From: JBHELG01 sp046263195 | GTDB lineage: Bacteria; Actinomycetota; Nitriliruptoria; Nitriliruptorales; JAHWKO01 | Direction: 5' to 3' | DNA length: 64,000 bases | Assembly (NCBI GenBank): GCA_046263195.1 | Contig: JBHELG010000040.1 | Coordinates: forward strand, 4,512-68,511 | Shown: positions 46,679 through 55,133 of the stretch, piece by piece | Layout: the number at the start of each line of letters is the position of its first letter | Numbering within the stretch: the first letter of the stretch is position 1 | The notes under the pieces: model-generated | The model's database searches: none | Told to the model about the DNA's origin: nothing | Seen by the model: only the letters and a program-made list of their open reading frames with translations | Made by a program: the position numbers and the translations under genes

Positions 46679-48030
46679 AGTTGCTCCTTTGCTGCCGGGC
46701 TCGATCGCCGTGAAGCACCTTGCATGGCGGGGCGTGAGGTGTCGGCGAGGGTCTGCTCGCGGTCATCTGCAACGGCCTCAGACGCCGGCCGGGCTGGATG
46801 GGCCAGGCCGCCGCTGCGATCGAGGCGCGGGTCGAACGCCACCTTCACCGTGCCGAGCGAGCCGGAGTGGAGCGCGTGGTCGACCGCCTCTCTCCAGCGA
46901 GCGAGGGGGTAGGTGGCACCAACCAGCCTTCCGAGGTCGTGCTCGGCTGCGAGCTCGAGAGCGTCGGCGAATGCTCCACTGCCCGAGTAGGAGCCGATGA
47001 CCTCGAGTTCACGCAGCCAGGCCGGTGACAGGTCTACGCCGGCGGGCATGCCGGCGAGCACGACCTTTCCCTGCGCTCGGGTGACCCGCAAGCACAGGTC
47101 GAGCGCGCTCGGCGAGCCCACGCAGTCAAAACTCACGTCGACCCCTCCCAGCAGGAAGGGCCTCGAGCGCTCCGGCTCGCAGCGAAAGGCGGCCGTGGCG
47201 CGACGTACCGCACCCAGCGCCTCGCCTGGACTGGTTACCGCGGAGGCGCCCAGCTGACGCGCCAGGTCGGCTTGGAAGCGATGCTTGGCAACGACCGTTA
47301 TGCGGCTCGTCGTCGCCTGCTTGCGCAGCGCGATGAGCGTGAGCAGGCCGACCGTTCCGGCACCCACTACGAGGGCGTCATCCTCATCGGCAACCGCGGC
47401 GCGTCTCACGGCTCGCAGCGCGCACGCCATGGGCTCCACCATGACTGCCGTCTCGTCGCTCAAGTCGTCGCTGACGGGGTGCAGCTGAGAGGGGTGGGCG
47501 ATGAGGAGCTCGGACCAGCCCCCGTCCGTGTCATGGCAGTAGCCACTCTGGAGGCCCGCGCTCACGTCACCTGCGGTCAGTCGTTCGCACAGTCCCGGCT
47601 CACCCACGGCGCACATCTCACAGGGCGGCTGGATGCCCCGCACCGTGCAGCCGAGGACGGGGTCGAGAACGACCCTCTGCCCTGTGGACAGGGCCGGCGA
47701 GGTCGCAGGATGGGACGCTGGCGGATCGTCGAGGTGGACGTCGTCGAGCAGTTCACCGACGACTTCATGACCCGGCACGAACGGCAGCGAAACAAGCGGC
47801 GAGAAGTAGAAGCTCGCACTTCCCATGAGTGTGTTCAGATCAGAGCCGCAGATTCCGGACAGACTGGGGCGGACACGGACCCAGCCGTTGCCGTTCGGAG
47901 ACCTGACCTCCCGGTCGACGAGACGCAGCGGCGCGATTGGACCCGCCGCAACCCTCCGCAACCGCCCGGAGAGCGTCCTGGCTGCCAGGTAACGGGGGAT
48001 CGAGCGGTAGAACTCGAGGCAGAGCGTCAT
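46675..48030 (-). CDS. Zinc-dependent alcohol dehydrogenase (MDR family)
   Basis: 451 residues, long for the family (about 350). The zinc ligands are seen as SGICGSDLNTLMG (Cys61) and VPGHEVVGE (His88/Glu89), and a structural-zinc-like set follows in CTVRGIQPPCEMCAVGEPGLCERL. The Rossmann fold has DALVVGAGTVGLLTLIALRK. The extra length is a C-terminal tail of about 50 residues after VAFDPRLDR and an N-terminal extension. It overlaps both neighbours by 4 bp. Likely interconverts a long-chain alcohol and aldehyde, inferred from context. Confidence 0.85.
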   Translation of the reverse strand: MTLCLEFYRSIPRYLAARTLSGRLRRVAAGPIAPLRLVDREVRSPNGNGWVRVRPSLSGICGSDLNTLMGSASFYFSPLVSLPFVPGHEVVGELLDDVHLDDPPASHPATSPALSTGQRVVLDPVLGCTVRGIQPPCEMCAVGEPGLCERLTAGDVSAGLQSGYCHDTDGGWSELLIAHPSQLHPVSDDLSDETAVMVEPMACALRAVRRAAVADEDDALVVGAGTVGLLTLIALRKQATTSRITVVAKHRFQADLARQLGASAVTSPGEALGAVRRATAAFRCEPERSRPFLLGGVDVSFDCVGSPSALDLCLRVTRAQGKVVLAGMPAGVDLSPAWLRELEVIGSYSGSGAFADALELAAEHDLGRLVGATYPLARWREAVDHALHSGSLGTVKVAFDPRLDRSGGLAHPARPASEAVADDREQTLADTSRPAMQGASRRSSPAAKEQL

Positions 48031-50366
48031 GGCCCCGACCCGGAACGGAAGCCAGCAAGAGGGCCGCCATCGCCGATCGCCTGGCCGGCGGAGCGTTCTC
48101 CAGCGTCATCGAGGCCAGAGACCAGGGAGCCCGGCAGCCCGATCCTGGGGATTCCTGCCTCAGCCGGCCACTCCTCCACGGGCCAGTGGCGGGTCCGAGC
48201 AACCCGGTTGAGGGCTACCTCGGGATTGACGGCGACCGGGAATCCGACCGCCTCGAGCAGGGGCAGGTCGCTGAGGGAGTCCGCGTAGGCGTAGGACGCG
48301 GAGAGATCGGCCCCGCTTTCGCGGGCGTAGTCCCGTAGCCAGGAGGCGCGTGCCTCGCCCACCAGTGGAGGGCGGGTGAGATCGCCGGTAAGCCTGCCGT
48401 TGTCCTCCCGAAGACGAGCGCTCACCACCTCGTCGGCCAGTGCGGCGATCGGTTCGACGATGAAGTCGAGGGCACCGGTGATGAACACGACACGGTGTCC
48501 TGCACGGCGATGGGCGCGGATGCGTCGAGCGGCCGCGGGAGAAAGACGACGCAGGACCAGGTCGCCGAGGGTGGCGCGAGCCAGCGAACGGACCGCGTCC
48601 GCGTCGGCGCCCTCGTAGCCGCGGTAGAAGAGGCGCAGGAACTCCCCTCGGTCGTACCGCTCGGCCTGCAGCAGACGTGGCAGCCGAACGCCGGAACGGG
48701 CGAGCACCATCGCCCGCGCGGACCTGTCACCGCTGTCAGCGAGCCGAAGCCACAGGTAGGCCTCGACAACGTTCGAGTCGACGATGGTCCCCTCCACGTC
48801 GAAGACGGCGAGGATCGGGGGGGCGTCGGGACGCCGCGCCGGTAAGACCACCCGCGGCTCGGGACGAGCCGGAGGCGGCTGCCGCAGGAGTGCGGTGATC
48901 GCAGGCAGATGCACATTGATGAGGTAGTGCTGCCAGGTGAACGACGTCGAGTCGAAGCCGAAGTCGCTGCGGTCCGCGGGAGACATGGAGTCATGGAGGG
49001 CTTTCGCCCGATCGTCCGTGTAGATGACCTCCGCCTCGGCGTACGGGCCGTAGAGATCGGAGTAACGCCGGGCGAAGTCGATGCGTTGACGCAGTCCATG
49101 CATGCGGAGCGAACTCTCTCGCGCGAAGCGGCCGCGAGGCAGTCTTTCCACCAGCCTCTCAGCAGCGCCGAGTGCCCGTTCAGCAGTACGAAGTCGGCGC
49201 TCGACGATGCGACGGCCTGGAAAGCGCCATTCGGGCACCCGATAGGTGCCACGTCCCCATTCAGGCAGAGGCTTGTCGAGGAAGTAGGCGCGTGTGTGCT
49301 GGTAGATATACCGGAACTGAAGTGGGTTTCGGTTGCCCGAGCAGAGGTGGTAGACGCTGGGGCGGGCAGAGACCGCGCCGTTGGCAGTGCGCAGGTTCGC
49401 GGCGATGGCGATGCAACCGTTCACGACGAGATCGACCGGGATGAGGTCGATCACGCCTTCGGGGATGGCGGGGAACTCCGGCAGAGCGCCACGCCCGTAG
49501 CCGAGCATGACCGGGTCCGCCATTCGGAAGCCGGAGATCCAACCCGGGTAAGGGTGGCTGAGAGCGCTCTCGATTATGGACGGCCTCACAATCGCGATGG
49601 GGCCGTCGGCTGCGGTCTCGCCGAGGGCGACCTCGGTCAGCGCCTTCGTGAAGGTGTACACGTCTGGCCAGCCGACGCTGCGAGCCCTCGCCCGCCCCGC
49701 TGCCACTTCGCGTTGGCGAACCCACTGGCGGCGTAGCTCCTCCGCACGCCGGGCGGCGGACTGTGGACCAGCCTTACCGATCTCGTGCTCAGCTCGGCGA
49801 TGGAGACGCTCGAGCACCTCCGGCCGACGCGAAGCCGCCTCGACATCGTCACGGATGCGGGCGGCGGCGGCAGCTTCCTTGCGCCAGTCCACGCCGAGCT
49901 CGAGGGCCTCCTCATGCTGGGTGCCACGCGTGACGCCGGCCACGTAGGCCGTCGAGACGTGAACGAAGGGCCGGTGGGCGGCGGCCTGCCGCAGCCTGAG
50001 CGTCCCGTGGAGGTTCGTGTCGAAGGCTTCGTCGACGGGGGGATCGAACGAGACGGTGGCCGCTGCGTGGATGACAAGGTCGACGTCCTCCGGAACGGTC
50101 ACGTTCTGGAGGTCACCCGGGATTGGCCGCAGCTTGCTCGCCGCGAGCTCCGCTAGGCCGTCCGGGCCGAGACGCTTGCGGGCGGGGCGGAACGCGGGGC
50201 TGGCGAGCAGCTCACGCGTGCGAGCCTCGGGATCGCCGCGGATGAGCAGGTCGAGCCGCTCGAGCGGAACGTCGAGGAGAAGCCGCTCGAGCAGCGCGGT
50301 GCCGAGAAACCCGGTCGCACCCGTGAGCAGGATCCGCGCTCCCGCCAGCGACTCCCGGACCTCCAT
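48027..50366 (-). CDS. Fatty acyl-CoA reductase-like SDR fused to HAD-IB hydrolase
   Basis: A 779-residue two-domain protein. Residues 1-400 are an extended SDR of the NAD-binding-4 (FAR) type: LLTGATGFLGTALLERLL at 14-31, Tyr-x3-Lys at about 237-241 (YTFTK), and IVRPSIIESAL. Residues from about 515 on form an HAD-IB phosphatase: AVFDVEGTIVDSN near 522, VFITGALDFIVEPIA and YADSLSDLPLLEAVG. The first gene of the coupled operon; its product could make aldehyde or alcohol from acyl-CoA and also dephosphorylate a lipid intermediate. The combination is known in actinobacteria but rarely studied. Confidence 0.85.
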   Translation of the reverse strand: MEVRESLAGARILLTGATGFLGTALLERLLLDVPLERLDLLIRGDPEARTRELLASPAFRPARKRLGPDGLAELAASKLRPIPGDLQNVTVPEDVDLVIHAAATVSFDPPVDEAFDTNLHGTLRLRQAAAHRPFVHVSTAYVAGVTRGTQHEEALELGVDWRKEAAAAARIRDDVEAASRRPEVLERLHRRAEHEIGKAGPQSAARRAEELRRQWVRQREVAAGRARARSVGWPDVYTFTKALTEVALGETAADGPIAIVRPSIIESALSHPYPGWISGFRMADPVMLGYGRGALPEFPAIPEGVIDLIPVDLVVNGCIAIAANLRTANGAVSARPSVYHLCSGNRNPLQFRYIYQHTRAYFLDKPLPEWGRGTYRVPEWRFPGRRIVERRLRTAERALGAAERLVERLPRGRFARESSLRMHGLRQRIDFARRYSDLYGPYAEAEVIYTDDRAKALHDSMSPADRSDFGFDSTSFTWQHYLINVHLPAITALLRQPPPARPEPRVVLPARRPDAPPILAVFDVEGTIVDSNVVEAYLWLRLADSGDRSARAMVLARSGVRLPRLLQAERYDRGEFLRLFYRGYEGADADAVRSLARATLGDLVLRRLSPAAARRIRAHRRAGHRVVFITGALDFIVEPIAALADEVVSARLREDNGRLTGDLTRPPLVGEARASWLRDYARESGADLSASYAYADSLSDLPLLEAVGFPVAVNPEVALNRVARTRHWPVEEWPAEAGIPRIGLPGSLVSGLDDAGERSAGQAIGDGGPLAGFRSGSGP

Positions 50367-50512
50367 CCCCCCCCACCCACTGTCTACCGGGCGGCAGGCT
50401 ATTCGGGAGTATCAGCGTCAGGCAACGTGGCGGCCGGATTTCAGGTCCGCCGGCTTGCCACCGACGGATGACGGGGGGGTCATACGGCTCGGCGGAGGAG
50501 AATGCTCGCTGT

Positions 50513-51913
50513 TTACTCGCCCTGACGCTGCTTTGCGCGTTTGCGTGCCGCCCAGCCCTCGATGGTGCGCTGCTCGCTGCGCTCGAGGGCGAGAGCGTCG
50601 TCGGGGACATCTTTCGTGATGACGGATCCGGCTGCGGTGAAGGCGCCCCGCCCGATGCGTACCGGGGCGACGAGCATGTTGTCGGAACCGACGAACGCAC
50701 CGTCTTCGATTACCGTCTCGTGCTTCGTGAAGCCGTCGTAGTTGCAGGTGATGGCTCCAGCACTGAAGTTCACCTCTCGTCCCACGCGAGCGTCGCCGAC
50801 GTAGGAGAGGTGCGGCACCTTCGAGCCCTCGCCGATCGTGGCGTTCTTCATCTCCACGAAGGCGCCGGCCTTGGCGCGGCGCTCGAGACGCGTTCCGGGC
50901 CGCAGGTACGTGAACGGTCCCACGGACGCTTCGGGTCCTACCGAGGCGCCGAGGACCACCGACTGCGCCACCGTGGCCCCGTCCTGAATCTCGGCGTCGA
51001 CGAGCCGCGTGTAAGGACCGAGGCTCACCCGCTCGCCGATGTGCGTCTGGCCTTCGATCAGGCAGCCGGGCAGCAGGACGGTGTCGCGTCCGATGGAGAC
51101 GTCGACGTCGACGTAGGTCGTGGCTGGGTCGACGACGGTCACGCCGCCGCGCATGAGTCGTTCGAGCGTCCGCTGGCGGAGCAACGCGCCGGCCGCGGCT
51201 AGCTGGACGCGGTCGTTGACTCCGCTCACGTCTTCGGCACTGGCCGGGGCGGTCTGCAGGTCGTGTCCCTCGTTCACGAGGATTCCGACCACGTCGGTAA
51301 GGTAGAGCTCGCTCTGCGCGTTGACGGGAGCGAGTCGTTTCAGCGCCTCGGCCAGACATGCCCGTTCGAAGAGGTACATGCCTGCGTTCGCCTCTCGCAG
51401 CCCCCGCTGGGTCTCGCTGGCATCGGCTTCCTCTACCACGCCCAGGACACGGCCGGACTCGTCCCGCAGGATGCGACCGTACCCCGTGGGGTCATCGAAC
51501 TCGACCGTCAGCAGAGCCCCACTCGCGCTGGCACCGGCTTGGAGGAGACGTCCCAGGGTGGAGGCGGTCAGCAGAGGTGTGTCGCCCGGGAGGATGAGCA
51601 CGCGTTCCACGGCGTCGTCGAGGGCGCGAAGACCCTGAGCGGTGGCATCACCGGTGCCGAGCTGACGCTCCTGGACGACGGTGACCAGCCCAGGCAGGCC
51701 AGCCGAGGCGGCTTCGGCAGCGACGTCATTCCCCTGATATCCGACTACAACGACCACTTGAGACAGGCCGAGCGGGCGTAGCGCCTCGATGACGTGACGA
51801 AGGAGTGTGCGACCCCCGATCCGATGCATCACCTTCGCAAGGTCCGAGCGGAAGCGGGTTCCAAGCCCGGCCGCCAGGACGATGGCACCACAGGGAGAAG
51901 GGTCAGTGCTCAT
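50513..51913 (-). CDS. glmU: Bifunctional UDP-N-acetylglucosamine pyrophosphorylase / glucosamine-1-phosphate acetyltransferase
   Basis: Makes UDP-GlcNAc for peptidoglycan. The 466-residue protein has the pyrophosphorylase motif VLAAGLGTRFRSDLAKVMHRIGG, QLGTGDAT and EEADASE, and the C-terminal left-handed beta-helix with hexapeptide repeats (VGPFTYLRPGTRLERRAKAGAFVEMKNA) and NFSAGAITCNYDGFTKHETVIEDGAFVGSDNMLVAP. Start ATG 51913. Normally followed directly by prs; here the acyl-modifying module separates them. Confidence 0.96.
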   Translation of the reverse strand: MSTDPSPCGAIVLAAGLGTRFRSDLAKVMHRIGGRTLLRHVIEALRPLGLSQVVVVVGYQGNDVAAEAASAGLPGLVTVVQERQLGTGDATAQGLRALDDAVERVLILPGDTPLLTASTLGRLLQAGASASGALLTVEFDDPTGYGRILRDESGRVLGVVEEADASETQRGLREANAGMYLFERACLAEALKRLAPVNAQSELYLTDVVGILVNEGHDLQTAPASAEDVSGVNDRVQLAAAGALLRQRTLERLMRGGVTVVDPATTYVDVDVSIGRDTVLLPGCLIEGQTHIGERVSLGPYTRLVDAEIQDGATVAQSVVLGASVGPEASVGPFTYLRPGTRLERRAKAGAFVEMKNATIGEGSKVPHLSYVGDARVGREVNFSAGAITCNYDGFTKHETVIEDGAFVGSDNMLVAPVRIGRGAFTAAGSVITKDVPDDALALERSEQRTIEGWAARKRAKQRQGE

Positions 51914-52091
51914 CCCGTAGCCTCCGGGCGCTGCGCCTGACTCGAAGCCTCGCTTCTGTGCGTCTCCGTCAGGTCACCTTTGGTTCGCGTCAGGAGCGTA
52001 CAGACGCGTTTCCTTCTCGTCGGGCTACAGGCTCTTGATCCCGCAGCCGCGGGGGTCGACCTCCTGTCGAGGAGCACTCAGGCGGGGCGTC

Positions 52092-52514
52092 CTAACCGCC
52101 GCCTTCTGCGCGTCCGCGTGTGATCCCAGCTTCTCTCAACACCGCTGCAGGTACGCCCACCTCCCGCCAAGCCGTGTAGGTGATCCCTCGCCGCTGGGAG
52201 TACTCCTTTGCGATGGCGATGAAGTCACGTTCCAAGGCCTCTCGATCGGCGGACTCCTCGAGTCCGGCGAGTCTTCGTTCCGCATCGAGCCGCTGCTGGA
52301 TCAACTCGACGCGACGGGCCGCGTTGGGCTCCTCGTCGATCTGCGCCTGCAGGCGTTCGATCTTCCCTTCCAGTGACTGCCGGTCAACCGGCCTTCCGCG
52401 CTGACCGTTGCTGTGCAGCGCCTCGAGATAGTGGCGCACGACCTTCGCCTGCTGGCGCCCTCGTGCGAGTGCTTCCTTGTGCTCTGGACTCATCTGACCT
52501 CTGGCCATGCCCAT
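52092..52514 (-). CDS. Conserved hypothetical helical protein
   Basis: A 140-residue mostly helical protein: ARGQMSPEHKEALARGRQQAKVVRHYLEALHSN, a charged coiled-coil middle (residues 45-100, EGKIERLQAQIDEEPNAARRVELIQQRLDAERRL), and a compact C-terminus REALERDFIAIAKEYSQRRGITYTAWREVGVPAAVLREAGI. I have seen this last motif in unnamed actinobacterial proteins but know no function. It lies alone upstream of glmU. Confidence 0.7.
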   Translation of the reverse strand: MGMARGQMSPEHKEALARGRQQAKVVRHYLEALHSNGQRGRPVDRQSLEGKIERLQAQIDEEPNAARRVELIQQRLDAERRLAGLEESADREALERDFIAIAKEYSQRRGITYTAWREVGVPAAVLREAGITRGRAEGGG

Positions 52515-53109
52515 CCTCCGGTTCCACTTCTAATGGTCCTTCGAGAGCAGATTACAACCGAATGCCTCGCGCTTCTATCCCTGCCTAGGTTCCTATTGCG
52601 AGGCCACGAGCCTGTCACCTGATGGGATCTGGGGGGTGCAATCTCGAGGATGTCTGCCTCTGACTCGTGGACCAATAGCCGCTGATGAGACGCTACAAGA
52701 CTCGCTTCAGCGGGTGTTCACCTTGCGGGTGAGAAGGCTCGCCCCCAGGCAGGAGCGCGAATATTTGGGCGTGGACGATGACGCGTAGGTGACTCGAACG
52801 GACTGTATCCAGCCGTCACCTCGATCGAATTCCATGCCCACGAGTGCCGCAGGCTCGCCTCTAGCGGCCGATAGGAGGCTCCACGCGTACGAGGCCCTCT
52901 GAGTAGATGGGACATCTGCTCGCCGCGATTGCGACCCTCCCGACTCCAGCCTCGCCGCGCACGGGAGGGGAGCGGGTGCTCGGCTCTGCTACAGCCAGGG
53001 GTGCGAGACCCACAAGTCTCATCCGTGCTCCTCGAAAAGGGCGGAGAAGTGTGCCTGTGACTCACCTCTCAGACTACGCTTCCCGGCCAGTCCAGTCGCG
53101 GGAGGAAGC
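52515..53109. other. 595-bp region without a recognisable gene
   Basis: Short open frames occur on both strands but none has family motifs or a ribosome binding site with normal codon flow. The sequence around 52620-52830 is less G+C rich than its neighbours. I see no tRNA, repeat array or strong terminator. Confidence 0.5.
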
Positions 53110-53379
53110 GTGATCACAGGAATAATCGGCTGGCTGATCGTCGGCGCGATAGTGGGGTATATAGCGCGGCTTCTCATGCCCGGACGCGACCCCATGGGCT
53201 GCCTTGCTACCTCCGCGCTGGGGGTCGTCGGGTCACTCGTCGGGGGAACGCTGGCAAATCTGCTTTTCGACGGGGAAGTGGAACTGTCGCCAGCGGGCTT
53301 CATCGGATCCGTCATCGGTGCGATGATCGTCCTCCTCGTCATTCGCCGTACTCGTCGCCCGCCCCGAGCCCGCATGTGA
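53110..53379 (+). CDS. GlsB/YeaQ/YmgE family membrane protein
   Basis: An 89-residue transglycosylase-associated-type membrane protein. Three hydrophobic segments are visible: IIGWLIVGAIVGYIARLLMPG, LATSALGVVGSLVGGTLANLLFDG and GFIGSVIGAMIVLLVIRR, with the family GRDPMGC bend. GTG start at 53110, with GGGAGG upstream. Linked to stress in other bacteria; role here unknown. Confidence 0.9.
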   Translation: MITGIIGWLIVGAIVGYIARLLMPGRDPMGCLATSALGVVGSLVGGTLANLLFDGEVELSPAGFIGSVIGAMIVLLVIRRTRRPPRARM

Positions 53380-53388
53380 CCGGAAAGC

Positions 53389-54804
53389 ATGGAGCGGCCC
53401 GAGGCCAAGCCGAGGGCTGCGGCAAGGATTAGTGCCCTAAACGGCGGCACGGCAGGGATACGGGGTCAGGATCGGTGTCGGGGCGTGACGTGCGCCCTGG
53501 CCACTGCGGTGGCATCATGCGCGCCTCTCGCATCAACACCGGAGCGTCGAATACCCGAGCGTCTTACCTTCAAACAAGTGGCATGGGCCGTTGCCGCCTC
53601 GGCGCTGGTTACCGTCCCGGTGCTCGGCCTGGCCGTCGTAGGCTCCCCAGCGTCGGTGGGGGCCAAGGCTGAGCAGTGGCCGGCCATTCCTCCCCCCGGC
53701 CCCGACGATCCGGCAGCATCCCCCACTCCCGGCGCACACAGTGCGGCCCCGGCGGTCGCCCCCCAACGCTCAACCTCAGGGCCCCAGACGAGGGCGATCA
53801 CCGTCGCCTTCGGCGGCGACGTGCACGGGGAGAAGCAGATCCGCCGGGCGCTCGAGGCGGGTGAACAGCCTCTGGCTGGGATGGCGCCGGTGCTGGCGGC
53901 TGCGGACCTCGCGATCGTCAACCTCGAGACGGCGCTGGGGGATGGAGGTCTGCCGGCAGACAAGCGGCACACGTTCCTCGCACCACACACGCTGCTCGTC
54001 GCCTTGAGAGAAGCCGGCGTAGACGTGGTGTCGCTTGCGAACAACCACAGCCTCGACTACGGCTGGACGACCTTGCGGGGCGGGCTCGCCCGGCTCGCGG
54101 ATGCGGGGCTGGCGACCGTCGGGGTGGGGGAGGACGCAGCCAGCGCTTACGCCCCGCACGTCGTCGAGGTGCTTGGTGCACGAGTCGCAGTGATCGGCCT
54201 GACCCGTGTCATCCCGCGCAGAAACTGGGCGGCAGGTGAGGACCGACCCGGGCTCGCTTCCGGCTATGACTTGAGGCGCGCGGCAGCGGCGGTGCGGGCA
54301 GGGGCGGCGGCCGCTGACCATGTGATCGTCACCGTGCACTGGGGCACTGAGCTTGCAGGCTGCCCCGATGGCAACCAGCTCACGCTCGCCCGAGTCCTGC
54401 ACGAGGCAGGAGCGGATGTTGTCGTGGGCCACCACCCCCACGTCCTGCAAGGAGTCGATCACGGCCCACACGGACTGACGGCCTACAGTCTCGGCAACCT
54501 TCTGTGGTATTCGACGGGACCAGTCACACGCCTCAGCGGCGTACTCACCGTCACCCTCGGCCCCGAAGGAGTGGAGGGTTGGCAGTTACATCCTGCAGTG
54601 GTAACCCCGAGCGGCTCGCCACTGCCTGCCGGCGACGATGACGGCAAACGGGCCCTCGAGCGCCTCGAACTGCTACCCGGCCACCCGACCTGCCTGCATC
54701 AGGCACCTTCCCAGCCTGGACCTCCTGCATTCGTGATTCGTGACGGCGTCGGCGGTCCCTTGAGCGGCGAGCAGGACCTGCAACCCCCTCTGCCTAAACC
54801 CTGA
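53389..54804 (+). CDS. CapA-like poly-gamma-glutamate synthesis/phosphoesterase protein
   Basis: A 471-residue metallophosphoesterase-fold protein of the CapA (PGA_cap) family. A hydrophobic segment (QVAWAVAASALVTVPVLGLAVVG, about residues 63-85) precedes a Pro/Ala linker, then VAFGGDVHGEKQIRRAL, DLAIVNLETAL, VVSLANNHSLDYGW, VTVHWGTELAG and VVGHHPHVLQGVDHG, the metal-binding loops. The first 60 residues look non-conserved, so the real start may be later, just before the hydrophobic segment. Likely anchored outside the membrane. Function in capsule or wall metabolism is inferred. Confidence 0.85.
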   Translation: MERPEAKPRAAARISALNGGTAGIRGQDRCRGVTCALATAVASCAPLASTPERRIPERLTFKQVAWAVAASALVTVPVLGLAVVGSPASVGAKAEQWPAIPPPGPDDPAASPTPGAHSAAPAVAPQRSTSGPQTRAITVAFGGDVHGEKQIRRALEAGEQPLAGMAPVLAAADLAIVNLETALGDGGLPADKRHTFLAPHTLLVALREAGVDVVSLANNHSLDYGWTTLRGGLARLADAGLATVGVGEDAASAYAPHVVEVLGARVAVIGLTRVIPRRNWAAGEDRPGLASGYDLRRAAAAVRAGAAAADHVIVTVHWGTELAGCPDGNQLTLARVLHEAGADVVVGHHPHVLQGVDHGPHGLTAYSLGNLLWYSTGPVTRLSGVLTVTLGPEGVEGWQLHPAVVTPSGSPLPAGDDDGKRALERLELLPGHPTCLHQAPSQPGPPAFVIRDGVGGPLSGEQDLQPPLPKP

Positions 54805-54814
54805 TACCAGCTTT

Positions 54815-54836
54815 GAGGGCGGTCGTTTCCGCCCTC
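54815..54836 (+). terminator. Hairpin after the CapA-like gene
   Basis: GAGGGCGG (54815-54822) pairs with CCGCCCTC (54829-54836) around a TCGTTT loop, 10 bp after the stop codon. No T-tail follows, so it is only a plausible transcription end. Confidence 0.5.
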
Positions 54837-55133
54837 GATCAGGCCGATGAGGGGGACGAGTCCCTCGGCGCTCTTCGATCACCCGCCGCTCCCGCTTGGG
54901 GTGGACACAACTCGTGGGTATCTCCGCGCCTTAGCACCTGCTATCGGCATGGGCCGCCTCAGGCCCTACCCGATCGGACGGCTCGCCTTGATCAGATAAA
55001 GCGAACAATACAAGCAGACAGGAAAGAGACGGCCAAGGAAGTCCACACCAACCGCTCGTGGTGACCTGGACGTTGGGCGGGCAGCTTCTCGAGGCCCGGC
55101 GGGGAAGCCCGAGGTTCGACTGGCGAGAGACCG
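54837..55133. other. 297-bp gap, nothing recognised
   Basis: Lies between the hairpin and the LPXTG-like gene. Likely holds the promoter for the surface protein. No gene or repeat is seen. Confidence 0.4.

Noticed and set aside
49785..50156. Plus-strand frames inside the reductase/HAD gene
   Set aside because: Shadow frames of a strongly supported minus-strand gene.
52718..53065. Minus-strand frame in the 595-bp gap
   Set aside because: Arg/Ser/Pro-rich, no ribosome binding site or recognisable domain.
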